Shown here one piece after another: positions 10,956-19,042 of a stretch of 42,861 nucleotides of DNA. How positions within the stretch are numbered: position 1 is the first letter of the stretch; the number at the start of each line of letters is the position of its first letter. The notes beneath the pieces were generated by a model. It was not told the DNA's origin. It saw nothing but the letters and a program-made list of their open reading frames with translations, and ran no database searches. The DNA comes from Methanobacterium sp964452085 (GTDB lineage Archaea > Methanobacteriota > Methanobacteria > Methanobacteriales > Methanobacteriaceae): positions 1 to 42,861 of the forward strand of contig CAYVKL010000015.1 of assembly GCA_964452085.1 (NCBI GenBank), written 5' to 3'. The position numbers were made by a program, and so were the translations under genes.

Positions 10956-12848
10956 ATGTCAGGGTATAATAAAAGAACCAGTGAAAATCTCATCCTAGAA
11001 TTAAATGAGATGAAGAAACGGATTTCTGAACTGGAAAAATCTGAAAAACAACATGAAAAAAGAGAGAAAAGTTTAACAGAATCCATTGAACGATATAGTG
11101 GATTGGAGCATATTATAAATCATACTCCGGTTATTGTCTTTCTCTGGCGAGCTAGTGAAGGTTGGCCTGTTGAATTTGTAACTCGAAACATCGTCCAATT
11201 TGGCTATTCTCCTGAAGACTTCTACTCTGGCCGTGTATCTTATGCTGACATAATACATCCTGATGACCTATCCCGAATAGCAGGCGAAGTTGATTATTAC
11301 AGTCTGGAAGAGGAACGTCAAAGTTTTAGACAGGGGTACCGGATTATTACTAAAGATGGGGCTGTTCGCTGGACAGATGACCGTACCTGGATCAAACGCA
11401 ATGAGAAGGGAGAAATAACTCATTACCAAGGTATAGTTCTAGACATAACTGAAACAAAGGACGCTGAAGAAGCCCTGAAAGAATCCGAAACAAGATATCG
11501 CACCATTTTTGAACACACTGGAACTGCTATAGCAATTATTGGGGAAGACGCCACATTATCGCTGGTTAATTCTGAATTTGAAAAGCTTTCTGACCTTTCT
11601 AAAGATGAAATTGAGAATAAAAAAAGATGGACAGAAATGGTTTATATTGAGGATCTAGAAAGGATGAGGGAATATCACACTATCCGTAGAGATAATCCTG
11701 AACTTGCTCCAGAACATTATGAATTCAGATTTGTTGATGCCAAAAATAATATTAAAACCGTTCTTGCAACCGTAGCCGTATTCCCAGGTACTAAAATGAG
11801 TTTAGCATCACTTTTAGACATAAGTGATAGGAAAAAAACTGAAGAAAAAATTTTAGAAAGTGAAGAACGAACACGCAGATTATTAAGAGAATCTTTCGAT
11901 GCCTGGGTGATACATGCTGGGGGAATGATTATAGATGGTAATTCTGCAGCTATGGAAGTAATGGGGGGCAAGATTGAAGATTTCCGAGGAAAATCTTTAA
12001 TAGAATTCGTCCATCCTGATTTCAGGGAAGCCGTGGCTAAAAGAACTAGGAGAATGTACACTGAAGGCGGAACCGTACCTTTGATGGAAGAAAAATGGTT
12101 GAAATTGGATGCTACGCCTATAGATGTGGAAGTTGTAGCCACATCCTTCAAATATAAAGGAAAGCCCGCAGTACAAGTTGTCTTCCGAGACATAACACAA
12201 CGTAAAATGGCGGAAGAGGCTCTGAAAAAATCATTAAAGGAAAAGGAAATGCTAGTTAAAGAGATCCATCACCGGGTTAAAAACAATTTAATGGTTATAT
12301 CCAGTCTTCTGAACTTACAAGCCACTTTTATTAAAGATAAAGAGGCACTTGATATTTTTAAAGAAAGTCAGAACCGTGCTAAGTCCATGGCACTTATTCA
12401 TGAGAGATTGTACAGATCCACGGATCTCAAGAGGATTGATTTTGGTGATTACATTCACAGCCTGGCCACAGACCTTTATCACACCTACATAGCTGATCCC
12501 TCTAATGTAAAACTAAATATCAACGTTGACAGTTTAATGCTAGACATTAACACCACTGTTCCACTGGGGCTAATTGTTAATGAACTGGTGTCAAATTGCG
12601 TTAAACATGCTTTTCCTCCGGGTAAAATTGGTGAAATTAGAATAGACTTTCATCAAATCGATGATGAGTATGTATTGAAGGTTTGTGACACTGGTATGGG
12701 ATTCCCAGAAGATATTGACTTTAGAAATACAGAATCATTGGGTTTGCAATTGGTGAATAATCTGGTGGGCCAAATCGATGGCACGATCGAGCTTGACAGG
12801 AGTCATGGCACCGGATTTAACATCAAATTTAAGGAAATGATATTATGA
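10956..12848 (+). CDS. Soluble PAS-PAS-PAS sensor histidine kinase (HisKA_2 type)
   Basis: A 630-residue protein without membrane segments, so a cytoplasmic sensor. It has a short N-terminal coiled coil (about 8-45), then three PAS domains (about 48-168, 176-292, 300-418), two of which end in the usual D-I-T linker. The dimerisation and phosphotransfer module starts at EIHHRVKNNL (436-445, phospho-accepting His in the HH pair), followed by an HATPase_c domain with an N-box (NELVSN.VKHAF) and a G-box (DTGMGF). It is transcribed away from the TetR regulator and preceded by a TATA box overlapping an operator candidate. No clear ribosome site precedes the ATG. No separate response regulator lies nearby, so the phosphate target is unknown. 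Its kinase module is closest to those of the genes at 20721 and 27385 (NLMVISS or NLIVMSS form). Confidence 0.93.
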   Translation: MSGYNKRTSENLILELNEMKKRISELEKSEKQHEKREKSLTESIERYSGLEHIINHTPVIVFLWRASEGWPVEFVTRNIVQFGYSPEDFYSGRVSYADIIHPDDLSRIAGEVDYYSLEEERQSFRQGYRIITKDGAVRWTDDRTWIKRNEKGEITHYQGIVLDITETKDAEEALKESETRYRTIFEHTGTAIAIIGEDATLSLVNSEFEKLSDLSKDEIENKKRWTEMVYIEDLERMREYHTIRRDNPELAPEHYEFRFVDAKNNIKTVLATVAVFPGTKMSLASLLDISDRKKTEEKILESEERTRRLLRESFDAWVIHAGGMIIDGNSAAMEVMGGKIEDFRGKSLIEFVHPDFREAVAKRTRRMYTEGGTVPLMEEKWLKLDATPIDVEVVATSFKYKGKPAVQVVFRDITQRKMAEEALKKSLKEKEMLVKEIHHRVKNNLMVISSLLNLQATFIKDKEALDIFKESQNRAKSMALIHERLYRSTDLKRIDFGDYIHSLATDLYHTYIADPSNVKLNINVDSLMLDINTTVPLGLIVNELVSNCVKHAFPPGKIGEIRIDFHQIDDEYVLKVCDTGMGFPEDIDFRNTESLGLQLVNNLVGQIDGTIELDRSHGTGFNIKFKEMIL

Positions 12849-12915
12849 GGTATTATATAAATGGTTATTGGATTATGAGCCTGATATGAGTTAATGAGTT
12901 GGGGGGATCATAATA

Positions 12916-15171
12916 ATGCAGGATGAAAGTAGAACCAAAGAAGAACTTCTCCTGGAATTAAAGGAGTTACGTGGAAATATTGCTGAGTTGGAGGAATCAA
13001 GGCTTCAACTTGTTCAAGCTGAAGAAGAGTTACGGGAAAGCGAAAAACTTAATCGTCTCACCCTTAGTAATATCTCTGATGCAGTTTTCATAACAGATAA
13101 TACAGGTGTATTCACTTTTATTTGCCCTAATGTAAATGTGATTTTTGGATACTCTTTTTCAGAAGTTGAAAAAATGGAAAAAATTTCAAAACTTTTAGGA
13201 GCAGATGACTTTTTTGGGGCTGATGAATTAGAACATTTGGGGGAAATTAGAAATATTGAGCTTGATATTAGTGATAAATCAGGGAATATCCACAATTTAC
13301 TGGTGAATGTAAAGAAGGTATATATTGATGATGGAAGGTATCTTTACAGCTGTCGAGATATCACAGAACGCAAAAAGGCAGAAAACGCTTTAAAGAAATC
13401 TTATGAGGATTTAGAACTCCAGGTTGGGAAACGCACCAAACAACTGAATGAAGCTAATCTTAAACTGAAAGAGGAAATTGAGGGACATAAACGTGCTGAG
13501 GAAGCACTCCGAGAAAGCGAGGAAAAATTGCGTTTGAAATTGGATTCTGTTCTTTCTCCAGATTTTAATATTGTTGATGAAGAACTTTCCAATATCATCG
13601 ATGCTCCCACTATACAATACTTAATGGATTATTTCACAGAATTAACTGGCATGCCTACAGCGATTAAAGATACTAAAGGAAATGTTTTGACGGCAACGGG
13701 TTGGCAGGATATATGCACATATTTTCACCGCGTTAATCCGGAAACTAAACGTGTTTGCATCCAAACTGATGAAGAAGATATCATAATGGCAGAAAATCTT
13801 AAACCCGGAGAATATAGGGCGTATAAATGTGATAATGGCCTTTATGATGTTTTCACTCCATTATTCATCGCTGATAAACTGGTAGCTAATATTTACACCG
13901 GACAATTATTATTTGAAGATGAAGATGTTGATGAATCATTTTTTATACAAAGGGCAGACAAGTATGGTTTTAACCGGGAGGAATATTTGAATGCTCTCCG
14001 GCGAGTTCCAAGGGTCAGTAGAGACAAGCTGGAGAAAACTATGAAATATCTGGCTAAATTTACAGAATTTATATCCAGACTAAGCTACAGTAATCTGATG
14101 CTGGCTAGGACAATTTTTGAAAAAGAACTAGCTGAAATTGCCTTAAGAGAGAGTGAAGAATTCTTAGAAAATATTATTGAAAACATCCCAAACATGATTT
14201 TTGTTAAAAATGCTGAAGATCTTAGTTTTAAAAGAGTTAATAAAGCAGGTGAGCTCTATTTTGGACATCCAATTGATGAATTGGTTGGTAAAAATGACTA
14301 TAATTTCTTCCCGAAAAATGAAGCGGACTTTTTCACCCAAAAAGATAGGGAAGTTCTCCAAAGTAGAGAATTCTTAGATATTCCTGAAGAAACCATTGAA
14401 ACTCGAGAATTAGGTCCGAGGCTATTACACACTAAGAAAATTCCTATGTTCGACAAGGAAGGTAATCCTCAATATCTTCTGGGAATTTCAGAGGATATAA
14501 CCGAGATTAAAATGGCTGAAAAAGAGCTTAAATCTTCACTTGAAGAGAAAGAGGTTTTATTAAGGGAGATACATCACCGGGTGAAGAATAATATGCAAAT
14601 CATATCCAGTCTCCTTAACCTGCAGAAACAGTCTGTGGAGGATGAATTAGCAAATGAAGTTCTGGTTGAAAGCCAGAACAGGGTTAAATCCATGGCCATG
14701 ATTCATGAAAAACTATATCGGTCTCGAGATTTATCTCATATTGAAATGGAGGATTATGTTGAAAGCCTGGTTAAGGAATTATTTTATTCATACGCCGTAA
14801 ATATGGGACTTATTAACCCTATCTTTGATATTGATGATATAACCATGAATATGGAAACTGCAGTTCCATGTGGGCTGTTAATAAGTGAATTAGTTTCTAA
14901 CTGTCTTAAACATGCCTTTCCAGATGGAAGAAATGGTGAAATTCAGGTGTCTCTGAAAAAATTCAATGATAAATATGAGTTAAGTGTTAGTGATAATGGT
15001 GTGGGATTGCCTGATGATCTGGACTTTAAAAACCCGGATTCATTAGGCTTACAAATTGTTCACAGTTTGATTGGACAATTAGAAGGAGAGATATATCTTG
15101 ATAAAGGTAAAGGAACTGAATTTAAACTTATATTTAAGGAATTAGGGTACAAAAAAAGGTTATCATACTAA
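12916..15171 (+). CDS. Soluble PAS-PocR-PAS sensor histidine kinase
   Basis: A 751-residue protein. After a coiled coil comes a PAS domain (about 45-155), a second coiled coil (159-215), then a PocR ligand domain (about 220-393) with Cys267, Cys281 and Cys305 in the positions typical of that family. PocR domains bind small ligands, in some proteins perhaps through a cysteine-bound metal or cluster. A second PAS (about 410-530) is nearly the same as the fourth PAS of the kinase at 32581. The kinase module starts at EIHHRVKNNM (551) and ends with an HATPase_c domain containing SELVSNCLKHAF and DNGVGLP. A GGGGGGATC ribosome site precedes the ATG. It lies 67 bp after the previous kinase and probably shares its transcript. 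No membrane helices are seen. Confidence 0.92.
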   Translation: MQDESRTKEELLLELKELRGNIAELEESRLQLVQAEEELRESEKLNRLTLSNISDAVFITDNTGVFTFICPNVNVIFGYSFSEVEKMEKISKLLGADDFFGADELEHLGEIRNIELDISDKSGNIHNLLVNVKKVYIDDGRYLYSCRDITERKKAENALKKSYEDLELQVGKRTKQLNEANLKLKEEIEGHKRAEEALRESEEKLRLKLDSVLSPDFNIVDEELSNIIDAPTIQYLMDYFTELTGMPTAIKDTKGNVLTATGWQDICTYFHRVNPETKRVCIQTDEEDIIMAENLKPGEYRAYKCDNGLYDVFTPLFIADKLVANIYTGQLLFEDEDVDESFFIQRADKYGFNREEYLNALRRVPRVSRDKLEKTMKYLAKFTEFISRLSYSNLMLARTIFEKELAEIALRESEEFLENIIENIPNMIFVKNAEDLSFKRVNKAGELYFGHPIDELVGKNDYNFFPKNEADFFTQKDREVLQSREFLDIPEETIETRELGPRLLHTKKIPMFDKEGNPQYLLGISEDITEIKMAEKELKSSLEEKEVLLREIHHRVKNNMQIISSLLNLQKQSVEDELANEVLVESQNRVKSMAMIHEKLYRSRDLSHIEMEDYVESLVKELFYSYAVNMGLINPIFDIDDITMNMETAVPCGLLISELVSNCLKHAFPDGRNGEIQVSLKKFNDKYELSVSDNGVGLPDDLDFKNPDSLGLQIVHSLIGQLEGEIYLDKGKGTEFKLIFKELGYKKRLSY

Positions 15172-15228
15172 TAAAGCTAATAAAAAACTTTTATTTATTT
15201 TTAAGAGTTTTCAATCGTTGATCGATCT

Positions 15229-15244
15229 ACTACCGTTCGTTAGT
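15229..15244. promoter_or_regulatory. Operator candidate, copy C (orphan)
   Basis: ACTACCGTTCGTTAGT differs from copy A at one base. It lies 4 bp ahead of a remnant of a histidine kinase C-terminus, with a T/A-rich TATA-like stretch about 25 bp upstream, so it appears to be the promoter of a kinase gene whose body has been deleted. Confidence 0.55.
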
Positions 15245-15248
15245 CTAC

Positions 15249-15332
15249 TTGGTAATATTGAGCTGGATAAAAGTCATGGAACTGAATTTAAGATTAAATT
15301 TCAAGGATTTGAAGTATAAAAAGAGGTTATAA
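15249..15332 (+). pseudogene. Histidine kinase C-terminal remnant
   Basis: Translation from about 15249 gives LGNIELDKSHGTEFKIKF, which matches the last beta-strands of the HATPase domain of the neighbouring kinases (for example the IELDRSHGTGFNIKF end of the kinase at 10956). After a frameshift the family tail YKKRL and a stop follow. Everything upstream of these ~25 residues is missing; the next thing upstream is operator copy C. The gap 15172-15411 contains only this relic, the operator and a terminator. Confidence 0.72.
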
Positions 15333-15382
15333 TTAGTTGGGCTATTATTTGACTTTATTTAGGACATAATTTAAGTTAAAAC

Positions 15383-15404
15383 TTTTTTAAAAAGGAAAAA
15401 AAAA
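15383..15404. terminator. Bidirectional T/A-tract terminator
   Basis: A T6 run (15383-15388) serves plus-strand transcripts and an A9 run (15396-15404) gives a T-tract on the minus strand just after the SnoaL-like stop at 15412. Confidence 0.45.
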
Positions 15405-15411
15405 TTTAATG

Positions 15412-15816
15412 TTATTCCATCATCTGTTCGAACATGGTCTTTAAATCCATCACATCCCAGTGTTCAGCCAATTTACCATTTTCCACTCTTATTATATCGA
15501 CTGCGGTAAATTCGATGTGGTTGTTATTGGCAGCAATGCCCATCCAATCATTTTTAAAGGTTCCTGTGTATTTACCATAGGCCCACACTTTATCCCCACT
15601 GGCAACTGATGGTAAAACTGGTTCCCATTTTAAATCAGGTATGGCATTAATCCAGCCTTCCATGAATCCTTTGAAAGATTCTATTCCACTTTCAACCATG
15701 GGGTTGTGTTGTATGTATTCTTCAGTCCAGAATTCATCAAGTACACTAAAATCGTGCTCATTCATAAGAGCATTCAGTGCTTTTCCTACTAATTCTAAAT
15801 TTTTTTCTTCACTCAT
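15412..15816 (-). CDS. SnoaL-like / ester-cyclase family protein (NTF2 fold)
   Basis: A 134-residue protein with the small alpha+beta NTF2-like fold of the SnoaL family: N-terminal helix LVGKALNALMNEHD, then FWTEEYIQHNPMVESG, a central WINAIPDLKWE, and a C-terminal IIRVENGKLAEHWDVMD, a motif well conserved in this family. Relatives range from polyketide cyclases to steroid isomerases, and most are of unknown function, so no reaction is proposed. I chose the ATG at 15816 because AGGAGTTGAT lies 4-5 bases ahead; a TTG nine bases upstream lies within that ribosome site. It is 60 bp downstream of the flavodoxin gene and could be in the same transcript. Confidence 0.8.
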   Translation of the reverse strand: MSEEKNLELVGKALNALMNEHDFSVLDEFWTEEYIQHNPMVESGIESFKGFMEGWINAIPDLKWEPVLPSVASGDKVWAYGKYTGTFKNDWMGIAANNNHIEFTAVDIIRVENGKLAEHWDVMDLKTMFEQMME

Positions 15817-15876
15817 ATTAATCAACTCCTAGATAAGTTCATGAAAATTATTCCAAATGTTGCCAATTTTTCATCA

Positions 15877-16437
15877 TTATTTGGCCTGATTTTGCAACAT
15901 TTCAACTTCTTTTGATTGTAAAACTTTTTCTACAAATCCTGCAGCGTTTTTAAGGTCTTTTTCATTGGGCCGATCCCGGATATCACCGTGGTACCATTCA
16001 GGGGTGGCATAATCCACGTATTTCCCTGGACAAGAGAATTCTCCTATGGTTTTAAAGCCCAGATGTTCACATTCTATTGCTAAAAACGTGAGACAAGCTT
16101 CTGCTTCTCTGGGACCTAAATGGGCACCACCATAGGTAGAAAATACTATGGAACACTTGGGTCCAGGCACCAGTTTATGCATCCCCAGTTTTCTTGAGTT
16201 CTGTCTCATGACTTCAATGATTTCCTGAACAGGTAGGGCAAAGATGGTAGGGGATCCGGCACATAGAAAATCATAGTCTCCATAGTCAAAAGGAGGATTT
16301 TTCACATCTAAATCCTTTCCTATCTTAAAAACATCGCATTTCCAACCATTTTTTTCAAATGTTTTGTTTATACGCAGGGCCACCTTTTCGGTGTTCCCGG
16401 ACATGGAAGAATAAATAACCAGACACTTATTTTTCAT
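15877..16437 (-). CDS. Flavodoxin-family protein
   Basis: A 186-residue flavodoxin-like protein. YSSMSGNTEKVA near the N-terminus is the FMN phosphate-binding loop; further FMN contacts are likely in AGSPTIFALP and FSTYGGAHLGP. Such proteins carry electrons or act as NAD(P)H-linked quinone or flavin reductases. A GGAGGTTA ribosome site precedes the ATG. It is transcribed away from an HxlR regulator, with an AT-rich inverted repeat in the shared promoter region. HxlR regulators often sit beside redox enzymes and sense electrophiles or redox state, so this pair may be a redox-stress unit. The specific partner is unknown. Confidence 0.85.
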   Translation of the reverse strand: MKNKCLVIYSSMSGNTEKVALRINKTFEKNGWKCDVFKIGKDLDVKNPPFDYGDYDFLCAGSPTIFALPVQEIIEVMRQNSRKLGMHKLVPGPKCSIVFSTYGGAHLGPREAEACLTFLAIECEHLGFKTIGEFSCPGKYVDYATPEWYHGDIRDRPNEKDLKNAAGFVEKVLQSKEVEMLQNQAK

Positions 16438-16571
16438 TTTTTTAACCTCCTATATTCTCGATCTTATCAAACAAATATTTTATTAAGCCAAATTCTAATT
16501 AAATGGAGTATTTACATTTTTAAGATAAATACGCCCTCTCTCGAAATGAAAAAATTTTTATAAGACTATGT

Positions 16572-16586
16572 CAATAATAATTATTG
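16572..16586. promoter_or_regulatory. Inverted repeat in the HxlR/flavodoxin divergent promoter
   Basis: CAATAATAATTATTG: perfect 7-bp arms around one base, inside the 254-bp gap between the divergent start codons, 25 bp downstream of a plus-strand TATA-like AAATTTTTATAAG. Its symmetry and location suit an operator for the adjacent HxlR regulator, but AT-rich DNA makes such repeats common by chance. Confidence 0.4.
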
Positions 16587-16691
16587 TCACAGAATTATCT
16601 GAAACTTAATAATAGCTTGTTATTAATCATTTAAGTAAATTTCATAACCTTTTAGTAACTTAGTAACCATTTGGTAATGGGAGCGGATTTT

Positions 16692-17090
16692 ATGGCAGAT
16701 ATGAAGCCTTTTGGAAATGATGTATGCCCCGTAAATAAGGCGGTGGAATGTTTAAATAAAAAATGGAGTATTGAAATTATTAGAGACATGTTCTTTGGTA
16801 AAAAGCGTTTTAAAGATTTTTTAGAAGGTAATCCTAATCTAAGCAACAAGGTTTTATCGGAATGTCTGAAAAATTTAGAAAATAAAGGGATCATAGAAAA
16901 AAAGGTCTTAGATTCAACCCCTATCTCCACGGAATATTATTTAACGGAAAAAGGAATGTCTCTTAACAAAGTAATATATGAAATGGTTCTTTTTGCCATT
17001 TATAATGATGATGAGGGGGATTTCGCAGAAAAAGAAACGCGTAAAAATGTAAAAAACCATTTTAAAGAAGTTTTAAATATTGTTGAATAA
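16692..17090 (+). CDS. HxlR-family winged-helix transcriptional regulator
   Basis: A 132-residue regulator. It shows the family pattern CPVNKAVECLNKKWSIEIIRDM, then FGKKRFKDFLEG, LSNKVLSECLKNLENKGIIEKK and YYLTEKG, i.e. a winged helix with HxlR features. Two cysteines near the N-terminus (in VCPV and ECLN) match the positions where redox-sensing HxlR proteins form thiol switches. I chose the ATG at 16692 since GGGAGCGGA lies upstream at good spacing; in-frame TTG (16671) and ATG (16677) are alternatives. It is divergent from the flavodoxin gene and likely controls it. A histidine kinase remnant begins directly after the stop codon. Confidence 0.9.
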   Translation: MADMKPFGNDVCPVNKAVECLNKKWSIEIIRDMFFGKKRFKDFLEGNPNLSNKVLSECLKNLENKGIIEKKVLDSTPISTEYYLTEKGMSLNKVIYEMVLFAIYNDDEGDFAEKETRKNVKNHFKEVLNIVE

Positions 17091-17198
17091 TTTGGACTCA
17101 GCTTGATAACAGTTTGTTTGGCCAGATTGGCGATGAAATTGAGCTTTAAAGAAGCCACGTACCAAGTTTATGATAAATTTTAAAGAATTAGGTTATAT
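17091..17198 (+). pseudogene. Second histidine kinase C-terminal remnant
   Basis: Starting at the base after the HxlR stop, the DNA reads LGL, then after a one-base shift LDNSLFGQIGDEIEL, then decayed RSH...FMIKFKELGY spread over several frames. This follows the order of the HATPase end in intact neighbours (LGLQLVNNLVGQIDGTIELDRSHGT, shown here only in part). Several stops and indels make it non-coding. It has no promoter or kinase body, so it is a fragment left by duplication or deletion. Confidence 0.65.
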
Positions 17199-17219
17199 AT
17201 TTCTCATTTATATCAAATA

Positions 17220-17894
17220 CTAATCTAACACTCCTTTATTTAACTTAAAAACTACATCAGAAAATTTAATAAGTTCTGCATCGTCAGTGAACGTCAAAAC
17301 GGTATGATCCTTTTTTAGATTTTTTAAAAGTTCCATTATGTTCATTGAGCCGGATTGAGATAGTGAAGCGGTGGGTTCATCAACTAATAACATCTGGGGT
17401 TCATTAATTAAGGCCCGCGCTATGCTGACTTTTTGTTGATCTTCTACAGATATCTGCTTTGGATAAGACTTCATACTTCCTACACCCAGATCTTTGAGTA
17501 TCTCAATAGCCATGTCCTCATTTTTTTTGGTCATGGGCAACATGACATTCTCCAGTATGGTTAAATAAGTTAAAAGACTTGGATACGGAGGAACAAAACC
17601 AATTTCATGTTTTATCAAATTTAGCCGTTCCTGAGGTGTGGGATTTGTTAAGTCTTCACTGGCAAAGATCACGGATCCTGAACTAGGACTCTCCAAAAAC
17701 CCTGCAATACGTAAAAGAGTTGATTTCCCGGAACCTAAAGGACCTAGTACCATGGATAAATTTCTAGAATTGAATTTCATGGATATATTGTCCAGAACCA
17801 GAATTTCTCTATCTTTTGCCTCTGGATATGACTTACTTACGGATTTTAATTCTAAAATTTCTTTAGACAGGGTTAAAAACCTCCTTAAAACCAT
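17220..17894 (-). CDS. ABC transporter ATP-binding protein (MacB/LolD-like) with atypical motifs
   Basis: A 224-residue ATPase subunit. Walker A GPLGSGKST (51-59) and Walker B MLLVDE (168-173) are intact. Other switch residues are not: the Q-loop glutamine is replaced by proline (Pro103 in FVPPYPS), the LSGGQ signature reads ISVED (148-152), and the usual H-loop His is Asp204 (TFTDD). Such changes suggest weak or altered ATP hydrolysis. It overlaps the end of the FtsX-like permease gene. The only standard start is the ATG at 17894, which has no ribosome site, while AAGGAGGT lies just downstream and leads to a CTG at 17870 that would begin LSKEILELKSVSKSY, the normal family N-terminus. With the permease it should form an export or protein-release complex in the membrane. 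Confidence 0.85.
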   Translation of the reverse strand: MVLRRFLTLSKEILELKSVSKSYPEAKDREILVLDNISMKFNSRNLSMVLGPLGSGKSTLLRIAGFLESPSSGSVIFASEDLTNPTPQERLNLIKHEIGFVPPYPSLLTYLTILENVMLPMTKKNEDMAIEILKDLGVGSMKSYPKQISVEDQQKVSIARALINEPQMLLVDEPTASLSQSGSMNIMELLKNLKKDHTVLTFTDDAELIKFSDVVFKLNKGVLD

Positions 17895-18540
17895 TTTTCG
17901 ATGCTAACCATGAAGGATACAAACTTAAAATGAAGCTAAGTCCGGTTGTAACTGCAATGGCCATGATTATTAACCATCCGGGTAACACTAATCCTAAGCT
18001 ACTACCGAAGATCTGGGTTAATAAAAACAATCCTAAGCTACCCAGAATCACCCCAACTACCGATGAAATCAGTCCCAGAATAGTGCCCTCCATAGCAAAA
18101 GTAATTAAAATCTGTTTCTCTGAAAATCCCATAATCTTTAAAAGACCTACGTCTCGTCTCCGCTCCAATTCATTGAAGAACATAGCAGTATACACACCTA
18201 TCACACCAATCAACAGTGCGATACTGGCTATTCCATCTGCGAAAAATATTAAGCTTTGAATTAAATTTATTAAAACATTTGCGGTCTGGTTTTGTTCTAG
18301 ATTTATTCCTAAGGTGGAACTGATATATTGGGTAATATTAAGGCTTGAAGAGTTACCTGATGATTGATTAACATTGTTAACACTTTCTAGTCTATCTATA
18401 AAACTAGTAACACCTAAACCAGACCCGACTAATATTAGAAGAACCAGCACCCCAATAGTAACACCAGTAATGGTGGAAAAATTGCGCATGCGATTTCTAC
18501 GAAAATTTTTTAGGGCTAATATATAAATACTCATAATCAT
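17863..18540 (-). CDS. Short FtsX-like ABC transporter permease
   Basis: A 225-residue membrane protein with four likely helices: one near residues 25-50, then three in the second half. The C-terminal FtsX domain is clear (MFFNELERRRDVGLLKIMGFSEKQI, given here in part, then helix pairs ending PSWLASKNGFKEV). N-terminal SIYILALKNFRRNRMR is typical for MacB-like permeases. The extracytoplasmic core between helices 1 and 2 is only about 50 residues, Asn/Ser-rich, against about 200 in MacB, so this is a minimal form. It is the upstream gene of a two-gene unit with the ATPase. ATGs at 18540 and 18534 are both possible. Function: mechanotransmission or export; substrate unknown. Confidence 0.83.
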   Translation of the reverse strand: MIMSIYILALKNFRRNRMRNFSTITGVTIGVLVLLILVGSGLGVTSFIDRLESVNNVNQSSGNSSSLNITQYISSTLGINLEQNQTANVLINLIQSLIFFADGIASIALLIGVIGVYTAMFFNELERRRDVGLLKIMGFSEKQILITFAMEGTILGLISSVVGVILGSLGLFLLTQIFGSSLGLVLPGWLIIMAIAVTTGLSFILSLYPSWLASKNGFKEVFNPV

Positions 18541-18690
18541 TCTTCCTACTACATTTTACATTTTAATTCATTCTTATTACAAATATCGGAACTGGAAAAA
18601 GTTAATGTACGTTTTTAATAAGAACGATATGGATATAACCCGTATAATAATTCTACATTAAAATAGGAAGTTTAGTATGTTAGAGTAGGT

Positions 18691-18819
18691 ATGATTTCAC
18701 CAGACCAACTATCAAATGAATTTGGAGAAGTTTTAAAAGAAAAATGATTCACTTACCCAACAAAAGAGTCTAAAATGCCATTAGCGAATGAATATTTAAT
18801 GAATTTATTAATCAAATAG
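18691..18819 (+). pseudogene. Small ORF interrupted by an in-frame TGA
   Basis: An ATG at 18691 opens an 18-codon frame (MISPDQLSNEFGEVLKEK) ended by TGA at 18745-18747. The same frame then continues 23 codons (FTYPTKESKMPLANEYLMN and on) to a TAG at 18817. The even codon quality on both sides suggests a ~41-residue protein broken by one nonsense change. I do not recognise it. No other gene is visible in 18541-18852. Selenocysteine decoding is unlikely, since Methanobacteriales are not known to use it. Confidence 0.3.
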
Positions 18820-18852
18820 GGAATTAAAATAGTTAAGGTTAGAGGTCTATCC

Positions 18853-19035
18853 CTACCAGCCTTCTATCTTTTTCACTTCTTCCAGTATTTCAATACAGTC
18901 TGTTATTTCTGGAGTAGGTTCTAACCCTTCCAATATGTCTATAACTTGGTTAATTCTGGCTATACTTCCAATATTCATAATTTTTTCTTTCTTTAGTTCT
19001 ATATTGTCAAAACCCTTTAGTTTCATAAATTTCAT
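18853..19035 (-). CDS. Small hypothetical protein
   Basis: A 60-residue, charged, probably helical protein ending DCIEILEEVKKIEGW. I do not recognise it. ATGs at 19035 and 19026 are possible; a GAGGGGG ribosome site sits too close to the first and slightly far from the second. It follows the gene at 19043-19363 after 7 bp, so the two are almost surely co-transcribed. Confidence 0.5.
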   Translation of the reverse strand: MKFMKLKGFDNIELKKEKIMNIGSIARINQVIDILEGLEPTPEITDCIEILEEVKKIEGW

Positions 19036-19042
19036 TCCCCCT

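Noticed and set aside
18745..18747. Selenocysteine at the in-frame TGA
   Set aside because: No selenocysteine insertion structure was recognised and Methanobacteriales are not known to use selenocysteine; a simple nonsense mutation is more likely.
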